A DNA stretch of 64,000 nucleotides from Veillonellaceae bacterium. GTDB lineage: Bacteria > Bacillota > Negativicutes > Veillonellales > Dialisteraceae. The first letter of the stretch is position 1; each line of letters opens with the position of its first letter. The stretch spans positions 1,991,001 through 2,055,000 of the forward strand of contig DAJPGA010000001.1 of assembly GCA_025992895.1 (NCBI GenBank), written 5' to 3'. Shown one piece after another: positions 18,119 to 26,204 of this stretch. A program made the translations under genes and the position numbers. Under the pieces are notes generated by a model. The model was not told the origin of the DNA. It did not search any database and was given only the letters and a program-made list of their open reading frames with translations.

Positions 18119-18327
18119 CCATATTTCAGGGTGCCTTTTCACGGAAGGCCTCCGCCCCGCCCTGTGCAAAGAGGCAGGAAGAAATCTTTTTCATGAAGAC
18201 GCATCAGAAACGGAAAAGCCGATTCTCTTCCTTATATAATGCAAAGAACATTAAGATGCAGGAAACCGCGCCAGGCGGATTCAATCCATCCAGCCCCGCC
18301 TTTATCTTCAGGCAGCCTGTTTCAACC

Positions 18328-18358
18328 ACAAAAAAATCTCATCATTTCTGATGAGATT
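18328..18358 (-). terminator. Terminator of the tRNA operon
   Basis: Minus strand ATCTCATCA-GAAA-TGATGAGAT followed by TTTTTTT, about 10 bases past the last tRNA gene. Confidence 0.88.
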
Positions 18359-18368
18359 ATTTTTGAAC

Positions 18369-18453
18369 TGGTGCGGTCGGAGAGATTTGAACTCTCACGG
18401 ATTACTCCACTACCGCCTGAAGATAGCGCGTCTGCCAGTTCCGCCACGACCGC
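18369..18453 (-). tRNA. tRNA-Leu (anticodon CAG)
   Basis: 85 bases with encoded CCA and a long variable arm. The anticodon stem ctatc/ggtag encloses loop TTCAGGC, anticodon CAG. T-loop GTTCAAATC. Last of ten tRNA genes in the operon. Confidence 0.93.
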
Positions 18454-18489
18454 ATATGTAGTTACAACAACGAGAAACAAGAAATGGAA

Positions 18490-18575
18490 TGGTGCGGCTG
18501 GTGAGACTTGAACTCACACGGACGTAAGTCCACTACCCCCTCAAAGTAGCGCGTCTGCCATTCCGCCACAGCCGC
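18490..18575 (-). tRNA. tRNA-Leu (anticodon GAG)
   Basis: 86 bases with encoded CCA and a long variable arm. Loop TTGAGGG, anticodon GAG. Closely resembles the neighbouring Leu tRNA, so one may derive from the other by duplication. Confidence 0.93.
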
Positions 18576-18582
18576 ATAAATA

Positions 18583-18658
18583 TGGTGCCTCAGAACGGAA
18601 TCGAACCGTTGACACAAGGATTTTCAGTCCTTTGCTCTACCAACTGAGCTACCGAGGC
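18583..18658 (-). tRNA. tRNA-Phe (anticodon GAA)
   Basis: 76 bases with CCA. Anticodon stem aagga/tcctt, loop CTGAAAA, T-loop GTTCGATTC. Confidence 0.95.
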
Positions 18659-18667
18659 AAAAAGAAG

Positions 18668-18744
18668 TGGCGACCCGGATCAGATTTGAACTGACGATCT
18701 CCGCCGTGACAGGGCGGCATGTTAGACCACTACACCACCGGGCC
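18668..18744 (-). tRNA. tRNA-Asp (anticodon GTC)
   Basis: 77 bases with CCA. Anticodon stem ccgcc/ggcgg, loop CTGTCAC. The acceptor stem GGCCCGG pairs with one G-T wobble. Confidence 0.95.
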
Positions 18745-18749
18745 GTACT

Positions 18750-18825
18750 TGGTGGGCGATAACAGGATCGAACTGCTGACATTCTGCTTGTAAGGCAGAC
18801 GCTCTCCCAGCTGAGCTAATCGCCC
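18750..18825 (-). tRNA. tRNA-Val (anticodon TAC)
   Basis: 76 bases with CCA. Anticodon stem tctgc/gcaga, loop CTTACAA. Confidence 0.95.
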
Positions 18826-18829
18826 ACAT

Positions 18830-18904
18830 TGGTGACCTGTGGGGGATTCGAACCCCCGAACCCGCCGTGAAAGGGCGGTGTCTTAACCACTTGACGAACA
18901 GGCC
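18830..18904 (-). tRNA. tRNA-Glu (anticodon TTC)
   Basis: 75 bases with CCA. Anticodon stem ccgcc/ggcgg, loop CTTTCAC. Confidence 0.95.
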
Positions 18905-18908
18905 ATCG

Positions 18909-18984
18909 TGGTGACTCATCCGCGACTCGAACGCGGGACACCTTGATTAAAAGTCAAGTGCTCTACCGACTGAGCTAATGAGTC
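18909..18984 (-). tRNA. tRNA-Lys (anticodon TTT)
   Basis: 76 bases with CCA. Anticodon stem cttga/tcaag, loop CTTTTAA. Confidence 0.95.
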
Positions 18985-18987
18985 ATT

Positions 18988-19062
18988 TGGCAGGGGTAGC
19001 AGGATTCGAACCTACGAATGACGGAGTCAGAGTCCGTTGCCTTACCGCTTGGCGATACCCCT
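18988..19062 (-). tRNA. tRNA-Gln (anticodon CTG)
   Basis: 75 bases with CCA. Anticodon stem acgga/tccgt, loop CTCTGAC, anticodon CTG. The D-arm and acceptor match bacterial glutamine tRNAs. The first acceptor pair is A-T. Confidence 0.92.
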
Positions 19063-19065
19063 ATA

Positions 19066-19141
19066 TGGCTCCTGAAGCAGGGTTCGAACCTGCGACATCG
19101 TGATTAACAGTCACGCGCTCTACCGGCTGAGCTATTCAGGA
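19066..19141 (-). tRNA. tRNA-Asn (anticodon GTT)
   Basis: 76 bases with CCA. Anticodon stem cgtga/tcacg, loop CTGTTAA. Confidence 0.95.
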
Positions 19142-19177
19142 ATATATAGCAACATCCTTTCGGATGGTTACTAACAA

Positions 19178-19252
19178 TGGAGCGGAAAACGGGACTCGAA
19201 CCCGCGACCCCAACCTTGGCAAGGTTGTGCTCTACCACTGAGCTACTTCCGC
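19178..19252 (-). tRNA. tRNA-Gly (anticodon GCC)
   Basis: 75 bases with CCA. Anticodon stem caacc/ggttg, loop TTGCCAA. First gene of the tRNA operon, separated from the next by 36 bases that include a small hairpin (catcctttcggatg). Confidence 0.95.
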
Positions 19253-19273
19253 ATGCGCATTTGCAACAATAAC

Positions 19274-19301
19274 ATTATATCATTGCTTGGCGATTTGTCA
19301 A
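19274..19301 (-). promoter_or_regulatory. Promoter of the tRNA operon
   Basis: Minus strand TTGACA (19301-19296), 16 bases, TATAAT (19279-19274): a full consensus match, about 20 bases before tRNA-Gly, as expected for a stable-RNA promoter. Confidence 0.88.
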
Positions 19302-19576
19302 GTCTCTTTTTTCAAATCAATGATTTCGGAGAAGTGACGCTTCGTCGTCATGAACCGTATTTTATCACGCCGTCCGCTTCGTGTCAATAGGGATTTTTAT
19401 CCGAATCTATCGAAGTTTCCGGTGTTTGTCCGGCTCTTTGCGACGTGTTTAAGTATACCCCATCATTCCATTTTGCGCAAGCCCTTTTTTGAAAAAAATT
19501 TGAACTTTTTTACAAAAAGGATACAAGAGGGCCATTGACCCCTTCTTCGGGCTTCCCGGCTCCTTTTCTCCCGCGC

Positions 19577-19622
19577 ACAAAAAAGAGCCCGCCTCCCCTT
19601 TGGAAAGAGGAATGCGGACCCT
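19577..19622 (-). terminator. Terminator after the cobamide-base unit
   Basis: Minus strand GGGTCCGC...GCGGGCTC imperfect stem followed by TTTTTTGTG, downstream of the LarC-like gene. Confidence 0.65.
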
Positions 19623-19642
19623 TGCAGGTCATACAGCACCTG

Positions 19643-20398
19643 TTACAGTTCGAGATCGGGGTTGGCACCGAATACTTTCATATGGCGTCCGAAAACAGAC
19701 TCTGCACGGTCTGTATAGTATCCCAGGTACAGGCAGACTGTATTGTCCCCTGTCGGCTTGTCAGCTGAGGAGCTTCCATACGCTGTCTTGTCGGAAAGGA
19801 ATCTGCCGTCCATGGAAATGAAACCGGCAGACAGTCCTTCAAGGATGGCTGCTGCAAAAGGATGGATGTCTTCTGCAGGCACCGGCTCCCCGTCCGTTGC
19901 GCCTGCGCTCTTGAGGATCGCAAGCGATGCCTTTGCCGCCTCTGACGTTCCCTTTTCTATGGAGAAAGGAATCGTGAAAAGGGATTCTGTTTCCAGATAA
20001 TCCAGGCAGCATAAGAGAAGGTAGAGGGAAACCGCATTTTCTATGGACACTCCGATCAAAGAGAGGTCATCCTTTCCTTCCGGGAGGCCGGATGCAAGAG
20101 CGCGGAATACCTTCCAGCCTGTTTCTTCCCATTCCGGATGCACCTTTTCACAAAGGCTTCTCCAGCGCGCCATGAAATCTGCCATGGAAAGAGACCCTTC
20201 AAAATCTTCGGGGAAAATATGGAAGTAGTGCGCAGAAATCTGGGCAGCAGGGTTCGGCTTTTCCATGAAATCTGCCGTAATGCCTGCATCAGAAAGGCAG
20301 GACTTCAGGTACACGGGCGGCACGCCCATGTCGATCAGTCCGCCGATCATCATATCCGCCGTCAGTCTGCCGTAGCATCGTACGAATAAAGCTTTCAT
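19643..20398 (-). CDS. Divergent LarC-like protein (DUF111 family)
   Basis: 251 residues, against about 400 for full LarC. The N-terminus keeps the family pattern G-x3-DM-x2-G-x-LID-x-GVP-x2-YL (LTADMMIGGLIDMGVPPVYL). A middle part (IENAVSLYLLLCCLDYLE, FTIPFSIEKGT) matches the core in spacing, but the usual H-E-x-G and HG motifs are not seen, and the C-terminal LarC2 part is missing. LarC inserts nickel into the lactate-racemase cofactor; with its histidines gone this copy may do something else. ATG at 20398 overlaps the CobT paralogue's stop (TGATG), with GGAG 8 bases before. Confidence 0.65.
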   Translation of the reverse strand: MKALFVRCYGRLTADMMIGGLIDMGVPPVYLKSCLSDAGITADFMEKPNPAAQISAHYFHIFPEDFEGSLSMADFMARWRSLCEKVHPEWEETGWKVFRALASGLPEGKDDLSLIGVSIENAVSLYLLLCCLDYLETESLFTIPFSIEKGTSEAAKASLAILKSAGATDGEPVPAEDIHPFAAAILEGLSAGFISMDGRFLSDKTAYGSSSADKPTGDNTVCLYLGYYTDRAESVFGRHMKVFGANPDLEL

Positions 20399-21420
20399 CA
20401 CTTGATCTCCTCTCTCTGCCTGCCTGCGCCCGGACCGTCTTCAGCCACATCGACGCCGGCCGAACCGAATGTCTTCATCTGGTTCAGCATGTCGATTGCC
20501 GCATCCATGAGGGAAAGTCCCAGCGCGGAACCGTAACCTTCTGCTTCCGTGAAATCATAATGGAGGAATGCTTTCATGCCAAGTTTCTGCATCTGCATCT
20601 GGTGGACCGGTTCTTCATAATACACGGAAGGAATGACAAAATTCCGGATTTCCGGATACGCCGTCACGGCTCCCAGAACGGCAGCACCTGTTACGGCATT
20701 GTCAAAGACGACCATCATGTTGCAACGGGCCGCTTCGACGACAAGGCCGAAGAGCGCCGCAATTTCAGCCGATCCCACGATGGAAAGCGTTCCCACAGGA
20801 TCCTTGGCAAAATCGCCAACATCAGAAATATTCAGGGCAAAACCTGTCTTTTCAGATGCCTTCTTCAAATCTTCCTTCATGATGGCTGTCGTCACGGCCA
20901 GTGCGGAAAGCATGGAGCGCTCCCCGATATTTCCAAGGCCGATCACTTCGATGCCCTGCCCTGCCAGTGTCTTTCCCACCGACATGCCGACGGAAATCGC
21001 AGCGGCCGTCACTTCATCATCCATGGCAGGATGGCCGAAGTGCGTCCCGCGGATGACCTTCTGCGTGAGGACGCCTTCAATGTCAGACGTATCCTGCTCA
21101 AGGCCCACATCGATCAGGTAGACCGGCGCATCGATCATGCGCGCTGCCGCATTGACCGGGCCTGCGCCCTGGGCGACAAGCTTCATCTCATCATGAGAGA
21201 GCTGTCCCTTCGTCTTGTTTTCCCCGTCAGAAGCAGTGTCCCCGCCGAAAATGACGATGGCCTTGTTCAGGTAAGACGGCTTGACTTTTCCCGTCACTCC
21301 TGCAATCCTGACAGCGATTTCCTCCAGTTTCCCCAGGGAATGGATCGGCTTGATCAGATTATCGACGTAAAGCTGGCAGGCTTCCATGGCTTCCTTGTTC
21401 AATTCCGGTATACGGCTCAT
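20398..21420 (-). CDS. CobT-family phosphoribosyltransferase, second subunit (ArsB/ArsA-like)
   Basis: 340 residues of the nicotinate-nucleotide:base phosphoribosyltransferase (CobT) family: FGGDTASDGENKTKGQLSHDE near the start, QGAGPVNAAARMID, LGNIGERS, and FVIPSVYYEEPVH. At the C-terminus, where CobT has its catalytic Glu in an LGEGTGA-type motif, this copy reads ALGLSLMDAAIDM, so that Glu is missing. It probably works as a heteromer with the gene before it. ATG overlaps the upstream stop by 4 bases (ATGA). It ends with a Gly/Arg-rich tail. Confidence 0.85.
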   Translation of the reverse strand: MSRIPELNKEAMEACQLYVDNLIKPIHSLGKLEEIAVRIAGVTGKVKPSYLNKAIVIFGGDTASDGENKTKGQLSHDEMKLVAQGAGPVNAAARMIDAPVYLIDVGLEQDTSDIEGVLTQKVIRGTHFGHPAMDDEVTAAAISVGMSVGKTLAGQGIEVIGLGNIGERSMLSALAVTTAIMKEDLKKASEKTGFALNISDVGDFAKDPVGTLSIVGSAEIAALFGLVVEAARCNMMVVFDNAVTGAAVLGAVTAYPEIRNFVIPSVYYEEPVHQMQMQKLGMKAFLHYDFTEAEGYGSALGLSLMDAAIDMLNQMKTFGSAGVDVAEDGPGAGRQREEIK

Positions 21421-22469
21421 GCTTTCACCCCCGCTTCTTCCTTTGTCACGCACTCACGGAATGCCGCAAGCGCAATTTCAAGCATTTTCATCTGGATGCC
21501 GGCTCCGACAGATTCTCCGAGACGGAAATCCAGGTCGATGTATTCAGCAAGGCCAAGCGCCGCCAGAGACTTCTTGTGTGCCTGCTCGAGCGACAGATGG
21601 GACGCCATGAGGTAATTCACCACTTCAGGAAGAAGCGCCCTTGCGATGAAGGCGCTTGCCGTCGTGTTGAATCCGTCAATGATCGTCATCGCATGGTTGG
21701 CAGCGGCTCCCAGGATGACACCGGCGAGGCATCCGAACTCAAACCCGCCGACCTTGGCCAGGACATCGATGCCGTCACCAGCATCAGGCTGGTTCACGTC
21801 GAGTGCCTGCTGCACGACCTCCACCTTGTGGCGGAGACGTTCATCGGAAATGTTTGTCCCGCGTCCTGTGACCTCGATCGCATTCCAGTGATTAAAAGCC
21901 CCTAAAATGCACGCAGACGACGTCGTATTGGAAATCCCCATTTCACCGATTGTGAAGACCTTGTATCCCTCTTTAGCTTTCTTGTCGGCGATTTCTATGC
22001 CGGTCTCGATTGCCTGGATGGCCTGTGCCCTTGTCATGGCAGGACCTTCGGTGATATCCTTCGTGCCCCATGCGATTTTCCGGGGAAGAAGGCCGGGCAC
22101 GCGGCTCATGTCATGATTGATGCCCACATCGACGACGACCATGTCAGCGCCTGCATAATAGGCCATCGCATTGGCCGATGCGCCCTTGGCGACGACATAG
22201 GACTTCGTCATGCCGACCGTTGTCGACTGCGGGTAGGCGGAAACGCCCTGCTTGTAGACGCCGTGATCGGCGCAGGCAATCACCATGCAGCACTTGGGCT
22301 TGTCCGGAATGGCCTCTCCCGTGATGCCTGCATAGCGCACCACCATGTCTTCCATTTTCCCAAGGTTTCCCATGCCCAGATATAAGTCACTCCAGCGCTG
22401 TCCGGCCTGCTCCATGGCATCCTGATCAAGCGGCTGGATGCGGTTCAAAGTTTCATCAAGTAAACCCAT
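21417..22469 (-). CDS. CobT-family phosphoribosyltransferase, catalytic-type subunit (ArsA/ArsB-like)
   Basis: 350 residues. CobT landmarks: CADHGVYKQGVSAYPQSTT, GEMGISNTTSSACILGAF, and the C-terminal RLGESVGAGIQ motif that carries the catalytic-type Glu. CobT activates the lower base of cobamides as the alpha-ribotide. Two tandem CobT paralogues in Negativicutes recall Sporomusa ArsAB, which activates phenol and p-cresol. Start MGLLDETL at 22469 is 4 bases after AAGGAGG; an ATG just before it is too close. No cobalamin riboswitch fits the short leader. Confidence 0.87.
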   Translation of the reverse strand: MGLLDETLNRIQPLDQDAMEQAGQRWSDLYLGMGNLGKMEDMVVRYAGITGEAIPDKPKCCMVIACADHGVYKQGVSAYPQSTTVGMTKSYVVAKGASANAMAYYAGADMVVVDVGINHDMSRVPGLLPRKIAWGTKDITEGPAMTRAQAIQAIETGIEIADKKAKEGYKVFTIGEMGISNTTSSACILGAFNHWNAIEVTGRGTNISDERLRHKVEVVQQALDVNQPDAGDGIDVLAKVGGFEFGCLAGVILGAAANHAMTIIDGFNTTASAFIARALLPEVVNYLMASHLSLEQAHKKSLAALGLAEYIDLDFRLGESVGAGIQMKMLEIALAAFRECVTKEEAGVKA

Positions 22470-22515
22470 CATGCCTCCTTGTTTCACATAATGATTTGGA
22501 AAGTCATACAGAATT

Positions 22516-22521
22516 ATTATA
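22516..22521 (-). promoter_or_regulatory. -10 element of the cobamide-base unit
   Basis: Minus strand TGGTATAAT, an extended -10, 47 bases before the start. The -35 region is poor. Confidence 0.45.
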
Positions 22522-22595
22522 CCATGAAACGCCCTCTTCTCTTTAGCACGCTTTCCCTGCATGATTTCTAAATTATTGTTGTGTTTTTTAAGATA

Positions 22596-22624
22596 TTGTT
22601 TATAAATCGGAAAGTATCTATAAT
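22596..22624 (+). promoter_or_regulatory. Promoter of the aldehyde dehydrogenase gene
   Basis: TTGTTT (22596-22601), 17 bases, TATAAT (22619-22624). The leader of about 70 bases contains a small inverted repeat (tgacaggaaatctgtca). Confidence 0.65.
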
Positions 22625-22700
22625 ATAAGTAGGCAAAGTTTATGCTCTTCTCGAAATATGAATCCTGACAGGAAATCTGTCACCAAAAGGAGGTCTTATT

Positions 22701-24131
22701 TTGGATTACGAAAAGTTATACATCAACGGAGAATGGATCCCGGGCGCATCCGGCACATTCATCGACGTCGAGAACCCGGCGACCCGTGAAATTTTCGCCA
22801 GAGTGCCGGCCGGCAATGCAGAGGACGTGGACAAGGCTGCCAAAGCCGCTCACGCTGCTTTCCCTGCATGGGCTGCCAAGACACTTGACGAAAGAATCGC
22901 CCTCATGGAGAAATTCCTGGAAATCTTCAGGAGCCAGGAAGACGGCCTGATCGACATCACGATCAAGGAACTCGGCTCCCCGTGGGCTTTCACGAAAGGA
23001 TCGCAGGTCGAATACCAGTACGTCCGCACCCGTTCCTACATCGATCTGGCACCGACCGTTCCCATGGTTGAAAAAATGGCAGAATCCACAACATACAGAG
23101 AACCAGTCGGCGTCGTCGGCTGCATCACTCCGTGGAACTACCCTCTCGGCCAGGTCATCCAGAAAATCATCCCGGCTCTCCTGATGGGCAATACCATCAT
23201 CCTGAAGCCAAGCCAGCATACGCCGCTTTCTGCCTACTGGCTCGTCGATGCTTTTGAAAAGGCAGGATTCCCGAAAGGCGTCTTCAACCTCGTCACAGGC
23301 CGCGGCGGAGAAGTCGGCAATGCCCTCTCCTCCCATCCGCTCGTTGACATGATTTCCTTCACCGGCTCCACCAAGGGCGGCGTCACCGTCAGCAAGCATG
23401 CGCTTGAATCCATAAAGCGCATCAGCCTCGAACTAGGCGGCAAGTCCCCATATGTCATTTTGAAAGCAGAAGACCACGACTATAACAAGCCGATCCATCT
23501 CTGCTTCAATACCATTTTCCTGAACTCCGGACAGACCTGCACCGCATTCTCCCGTCTCCTCATTCCTGAAAGCGAAAAAGAAACAATCGAGAAGCAGCTC
23601 ATTGAAATCGCCAAAGAATACACCGTCGGCGATCCGGAAGATCACAATGTCAAGCTCGGACCTGTTTCCTCACGCGCCCAGTATGACAAGATCACCAGCT
23701 ATATCAAGAAGGGCATCGAAGAAGGCGCTACACTCCTCTACGGCGAAGTTCCGAAGGATCTTGGCGAAACCGGCGGCTACTACATCCATCCGGTCATCTT
23801 CACCGACGTCAAGAACAGCATGACGATCGCCCAGGATGAAATCTTCGGACCAGTCCTCTGCGTCATCACTTACAAGGACATCGACGATGCCGTTGCCATT
23901 GCCAACGACGTACGCTATGGCCTGAATGCCGGCGTCTATGGCCCGAAACAGGAAGCTATCGCCGTCGCTCACCGCATCCAGTCCGGCAATGTCTATATCA
24001 ATGACAGCCCGAGAGATACGGCAGCACCGTTCGGCGGATACAAGGAAAGCGGTATCGGCCGTGAAGGCGGCGTCTACGGCATGATCGAATTCACGCAGCA
24101 GAAAGCTCTCTTCGATACATGCAAGGAATAA
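22701..24131 (+). CDS. Aldehyde dehydrogenase, NAD(P)-dependent
   Basis: 476 residues of the ALDH superfamily: TPWNYPLGQ with Asn146, FTGSTKGG (220-227), LELGGKSP with Glu244, and the catalytic Cys280 in NSGQTC. It should oxidise an aldehyde to the acid; the substrate is not evident. The start codon is TTG at 22701, seven bases after AAAAGGAGG; there is no in-frame ATG nearby. Codon use is GC-rich (many C-ending codons), like the following gene, suggesting good expression. Ends with a terminator at 24159-24187. Confidence 0.92.
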   Translation: MDYEKLYINGEWIPGASGTFIDVENPATREIFARVPAGNAEDVDKAAKAAHAAFPAWAAKTLDERIALMEKFLEIFRSQEDGLIDITIKELGSPWAFTKGSQVEYQYVRTRSYIDLAPTVPMVEKMAESTTYREPVGVVGCITPWNYPLGQVIQKIIPALLMGNTIILKPSQHTPLSAYWLVDAFEKAGFPKGVFNLVTGRGGEVGNALSSHPLVDMISFTGSTKGGVTVSKHALESIKRISLELGGKSPYVILKAEDHDYNKPIHLCFNTIFLNSGQTCTAFSRLLIPESEKETIEKQLIEIAKEYTVGDPEDHNVKLGPVSSRAQYDKITSYIKKGIEEGATLLYGEVPKDLGETGGYYIHPVIFTDVKNSMTIAQDEIFGPVLCVITYKDIDDAVAIANDVRYGLNAGVYGPKQEAIAVAHRIQSGNVYINDSPRDTAAPFGGYKESGIGREGGVYGMIEFTQQKALFDTCKE

Positions 24132-24158
24132 TCCGCTATTGAAAAATACGCTATTGAG

Positions 24159-24187
24159 AAAGGGTGCCCGAAAAGGCATCCTTTTTC
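24159..24187 (+). terminator. Terminator of the aldehyde dehydrogenase gene
   Basis: aaagggtgcc-cgaaaa-ggcatccttt then ttc; one G-T pair in the stem, with a short T-run. Confidence 0.8.
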
Positions 24188-24233
24188 TTGTGCCCTCTTT
24201 TTTGTATAATGAAATATAGAAAAAGGAGGCACT

Positions 24234-24830
24234 ATGAAACAATCTCTTCTTAAGAAAATAATCATCGCCATCATCGTCATCCTCTCCGCCGCTGCCGGCT
24301 GGTACTTCTTCTACTGGAAAAATACGCCCGCCTATGCGGCAGGAGAAATCCAGCAGGCCGTACAGCATAAGGACCTGCAGCTCTTCGAAGAACGCGTAGA
24401 CCTCAGGAAGGTCTATTCCTCAGCCTTGGACGACTCCGCATCCATGCTTGCCAATGACGGAAAACCCGATCACCGCTTTGCTGCCGCCATCATCAAATCC
24501 CTGAAGCCGCAGCTCATCGATGAACTCATCCGCCAGACAGAGCTCAAATTCCAAAACGGCGATACCGAGCCGAAATCCATCACAGGCAAGGCCGCGCAGA
24601 CCCTCACCGCCTATGCCGGCTCCTCCGCCCTTTCCCTGGCAGGCATCCTTGATGTCAAGAACAATGACAAGGGCGCCGTCGCCAATGTCAAGCTCCACGA
24701 TAAGGACCTCAACAAGGACTTCGTATGGAAAGTACAGCTTGAAAAGGACATCAACGGAAACTGGGCCGCAACGAAGGTACTGAACGTCAAGGAATACCTG
24801 CAGGAAAGAGAAGCGGCCGGAAAACTATAA
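24234..24830 (+). CDS. DUF2939 domain membrane-anchored protein
   Basis: 198 residues. One N-terminal membrane segment (about 8-28) followed by the DUF2939 pattern: YWKNTPAYAAGEIQQAVQHKD, then ERVDLRKVYSSALDD. The rest is soluble and probably faces the periplasm. The function of the family is unknown. AAAAAGGAGG before the ATG. The gene faces the RlmI-like gene, with a shared hairpin between them. Confidence 0.82.
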   Translation: MKQSLLKKIIIAIIVILSAAAGWYFFYWKNTPAYAAGEIQQAVQHKDLQLFEERVDLRKVYSSALDDSASMLANDGKPDHRFAAAIIKSLKPQLIDELIRQTELKFQNGDTEPKSITGKAAQTLTAYAGSSALSLAGILDVKNNDKGAVANVKLHDKDLNKDFVWKVQLEKDINGNWAATKVLNVKEYLQEREAAGKL

Positions 24831-24838
24831 CACGCATG

Positions 24839-24889
24839 AAAAAAGGGACTGTAGCAAAATGATTACACATTTTGCCACAGTCCTTTTTT
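24839..24889. repeat. Hairpin-only form of the interspersed repeat, acting as a terminator
   Basis: aaaaaagggactgtagcaaaa / attttgccacagtcctttttt. Placed between two convergent genes with A/T tracts on both sides, it should end both transcripts. Confidence 0.8.
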
Positions 24890-24902
24890 ATTTTCCATCC
24901 TT

Positions 24903-26123
24903 TTAGACAATCTGGAAAAGGAAGAATTTCAGGTAGTATGTTTCCGGCACGGTCATGAGGATCGGATGATCCGGGGCCTGCTGGCGGAATTCGATCTGGC
25001 GCAGTGTCACGCCTGCATCTCTGGCTGCTTCCTTCACCATTTTCACGAAGAGTTCCTCGCCCATGAAGTGCGAGCAGGAGCAGGTGGCAAGGTAGCCGCC
25101 TCTTGGCAGGATCTTCATCGCGCGGCAGTTGATTTCCTTGTAACCGCGGAAGGCTTCATGAACGGTCTTCCCCGACTTTGTGAAAGCAGGAGGGTCGAGG
25201 ATGATGTAGTCAAAGTCATGGTTGTGTTCCTGATCAAGTTTCACAAGGTAATCAAAAACATCGGCCTTGACGACATCGATATCCAGATGATTGGCTTCTG
25301 CATTCTTCTTTGTCATGTCGACGGCTTCCTGGGAAATATCGACAGCTGTGACAGATGCTGCGCCGCCCTTGGCCGCATTTAAAGCAAATGCGCCGGTATG
25401 GGTGAAGCAGTCAAGGACATGACGGTTCCTTGCAATGGCAGCAGCCGCAAGGCGGTTGAACTTCTGATCGAGGAAGAAGCCTGTCTTCTGGCCGTTTTCC
25501 ACGTCGACCGTGTAGCGGATGCCGTTTTCCACAATGCCTGCCGTCGTCGTCTTTGCCTTCGGATCGAGGAGCGGGGAATCAAAGAATCCCTTGAACTGTT
25601 CCATGCCTTCCAGTTCCCTGATCTTCACGTCATTTCTTTCATAGACGGCTGATACATGAAGATTTCTTTCATTCAGCACTTCGATCAGCGCATTTAAGAT
25701 GACATCCTTTCTCTTTTCAATCCCGAGGGAAAGAATCTGCACGGAAAGAACCGTGCCGAAGCGGTCGACCGTAAGGCCGGGCATCTGGTCGGCTTCGCCG
25801 AAGACGAGGCGACAGCAGTTCATATCCTCCGGACGCATGACCTGCAGGCGGTAATCGACAGCATACGCCATCCTGCGCTTCCAGAATGCTGCATCAAATG
25901 TATCATTGGCATTGACGGAGAAGATGCGGATCGTGATCTTCGAATGCGGATTGTAGAAACCCGTTCCGACAAATTTTCCCTTGACGGACAATACGCGGAC
26001 AAGGTCGCCCGGTTCTGCCCCTTCTTCCACCTTCATGACCTCGGTCGAGTAGATCCAGGGATGGCCGCCCCTGGCCGCCAGTTCCGCTCTTTTCGTAATG
26101 ACTGCTTCTTTACACTTTTCCAT
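24903..26123 (-). CDS. Class I SAM-dependent rRNA methyltransferase, RlmI-like
   Basis: 406 residues. N-terminal PUA domain (GHPWIYSTEVMKVE at about 20-33, then GDLVRVLS), a central EEHEI-like part, and a Rossmann methyltransferase domain (LDCFTHTGAFALNAAKGGA; DYIILDPPAFTKSG, the DPPAF motif; CSCSHFM with the catalytic Cys region). RlmI methylates C1962 of 23S rRNA to m5C in E. coli. No operon partner is evident. Confidence 0.88.
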   Translation of the reverse strand: MEKCKEAVITKRAELAARGGHPWIYSTEVMKVEEGAEPGDLVRVLSVKGKFVGTGFYNPHSKITIRIFSVNANDTFDAAFWKRRMAYAVDYRLQVMRPEDMNCCRLVFGEADQMPGLTVDRFGTVLSVQILSLGIEKRKDVILNALIEVLNERNLHVSAVYERNDVKIRELEGMEQFKGFFDSPLLDPKAKTTTAGIVENGIRYTVDVENGQKTGFFLDQKFNRLAAAAIARNRHVLDCFTHTGAFALNAAKGGAASVTAVDISQEAVDMTKKNAEANHLDIDVVKADVFDYLVKLDQEHNHDFDYIILDPPAFTKSGKTVHEAFRGYKEINCRAMKILPRGGYLATCSCSHFMGEELFVKMVKEAARDAGVTLRQIEFRQQAPDHPILMTVPETYYLKFFLFQIV

Positions 26124-26204
26124 GCTGACTCCATTCTATGAATGCGGGAATCCCGCCAGATTTTCGATTCTGTTATCTTACCATATCCAAAGGACAAGCG
26201 ACAG

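Larger units (their letters stand above)
19253..19642. other. Intergenic stretch between the tRNA operon and the LarC-like gene
   Basis: Holds the tRNA promoter (19274-19301) and the terminator of the cobamide unit (19577-19622). Between them are about 270 bases with T-rich tracts and no supported gene. Confidence 0.6.

Noticed and set aside
18120..18327. Short plus-strand frame downstream of the polA start
   Set aside because: No ribosome site and low-complexity content; taken as intergenic.
22470..22700. Cobalamin riboswitch before the ArsAB-like unit
   Set aside because: Only about 230 bases lie between divergent genes; no B12-box-like segment is recognised and the predicted leader is about 40 bases.
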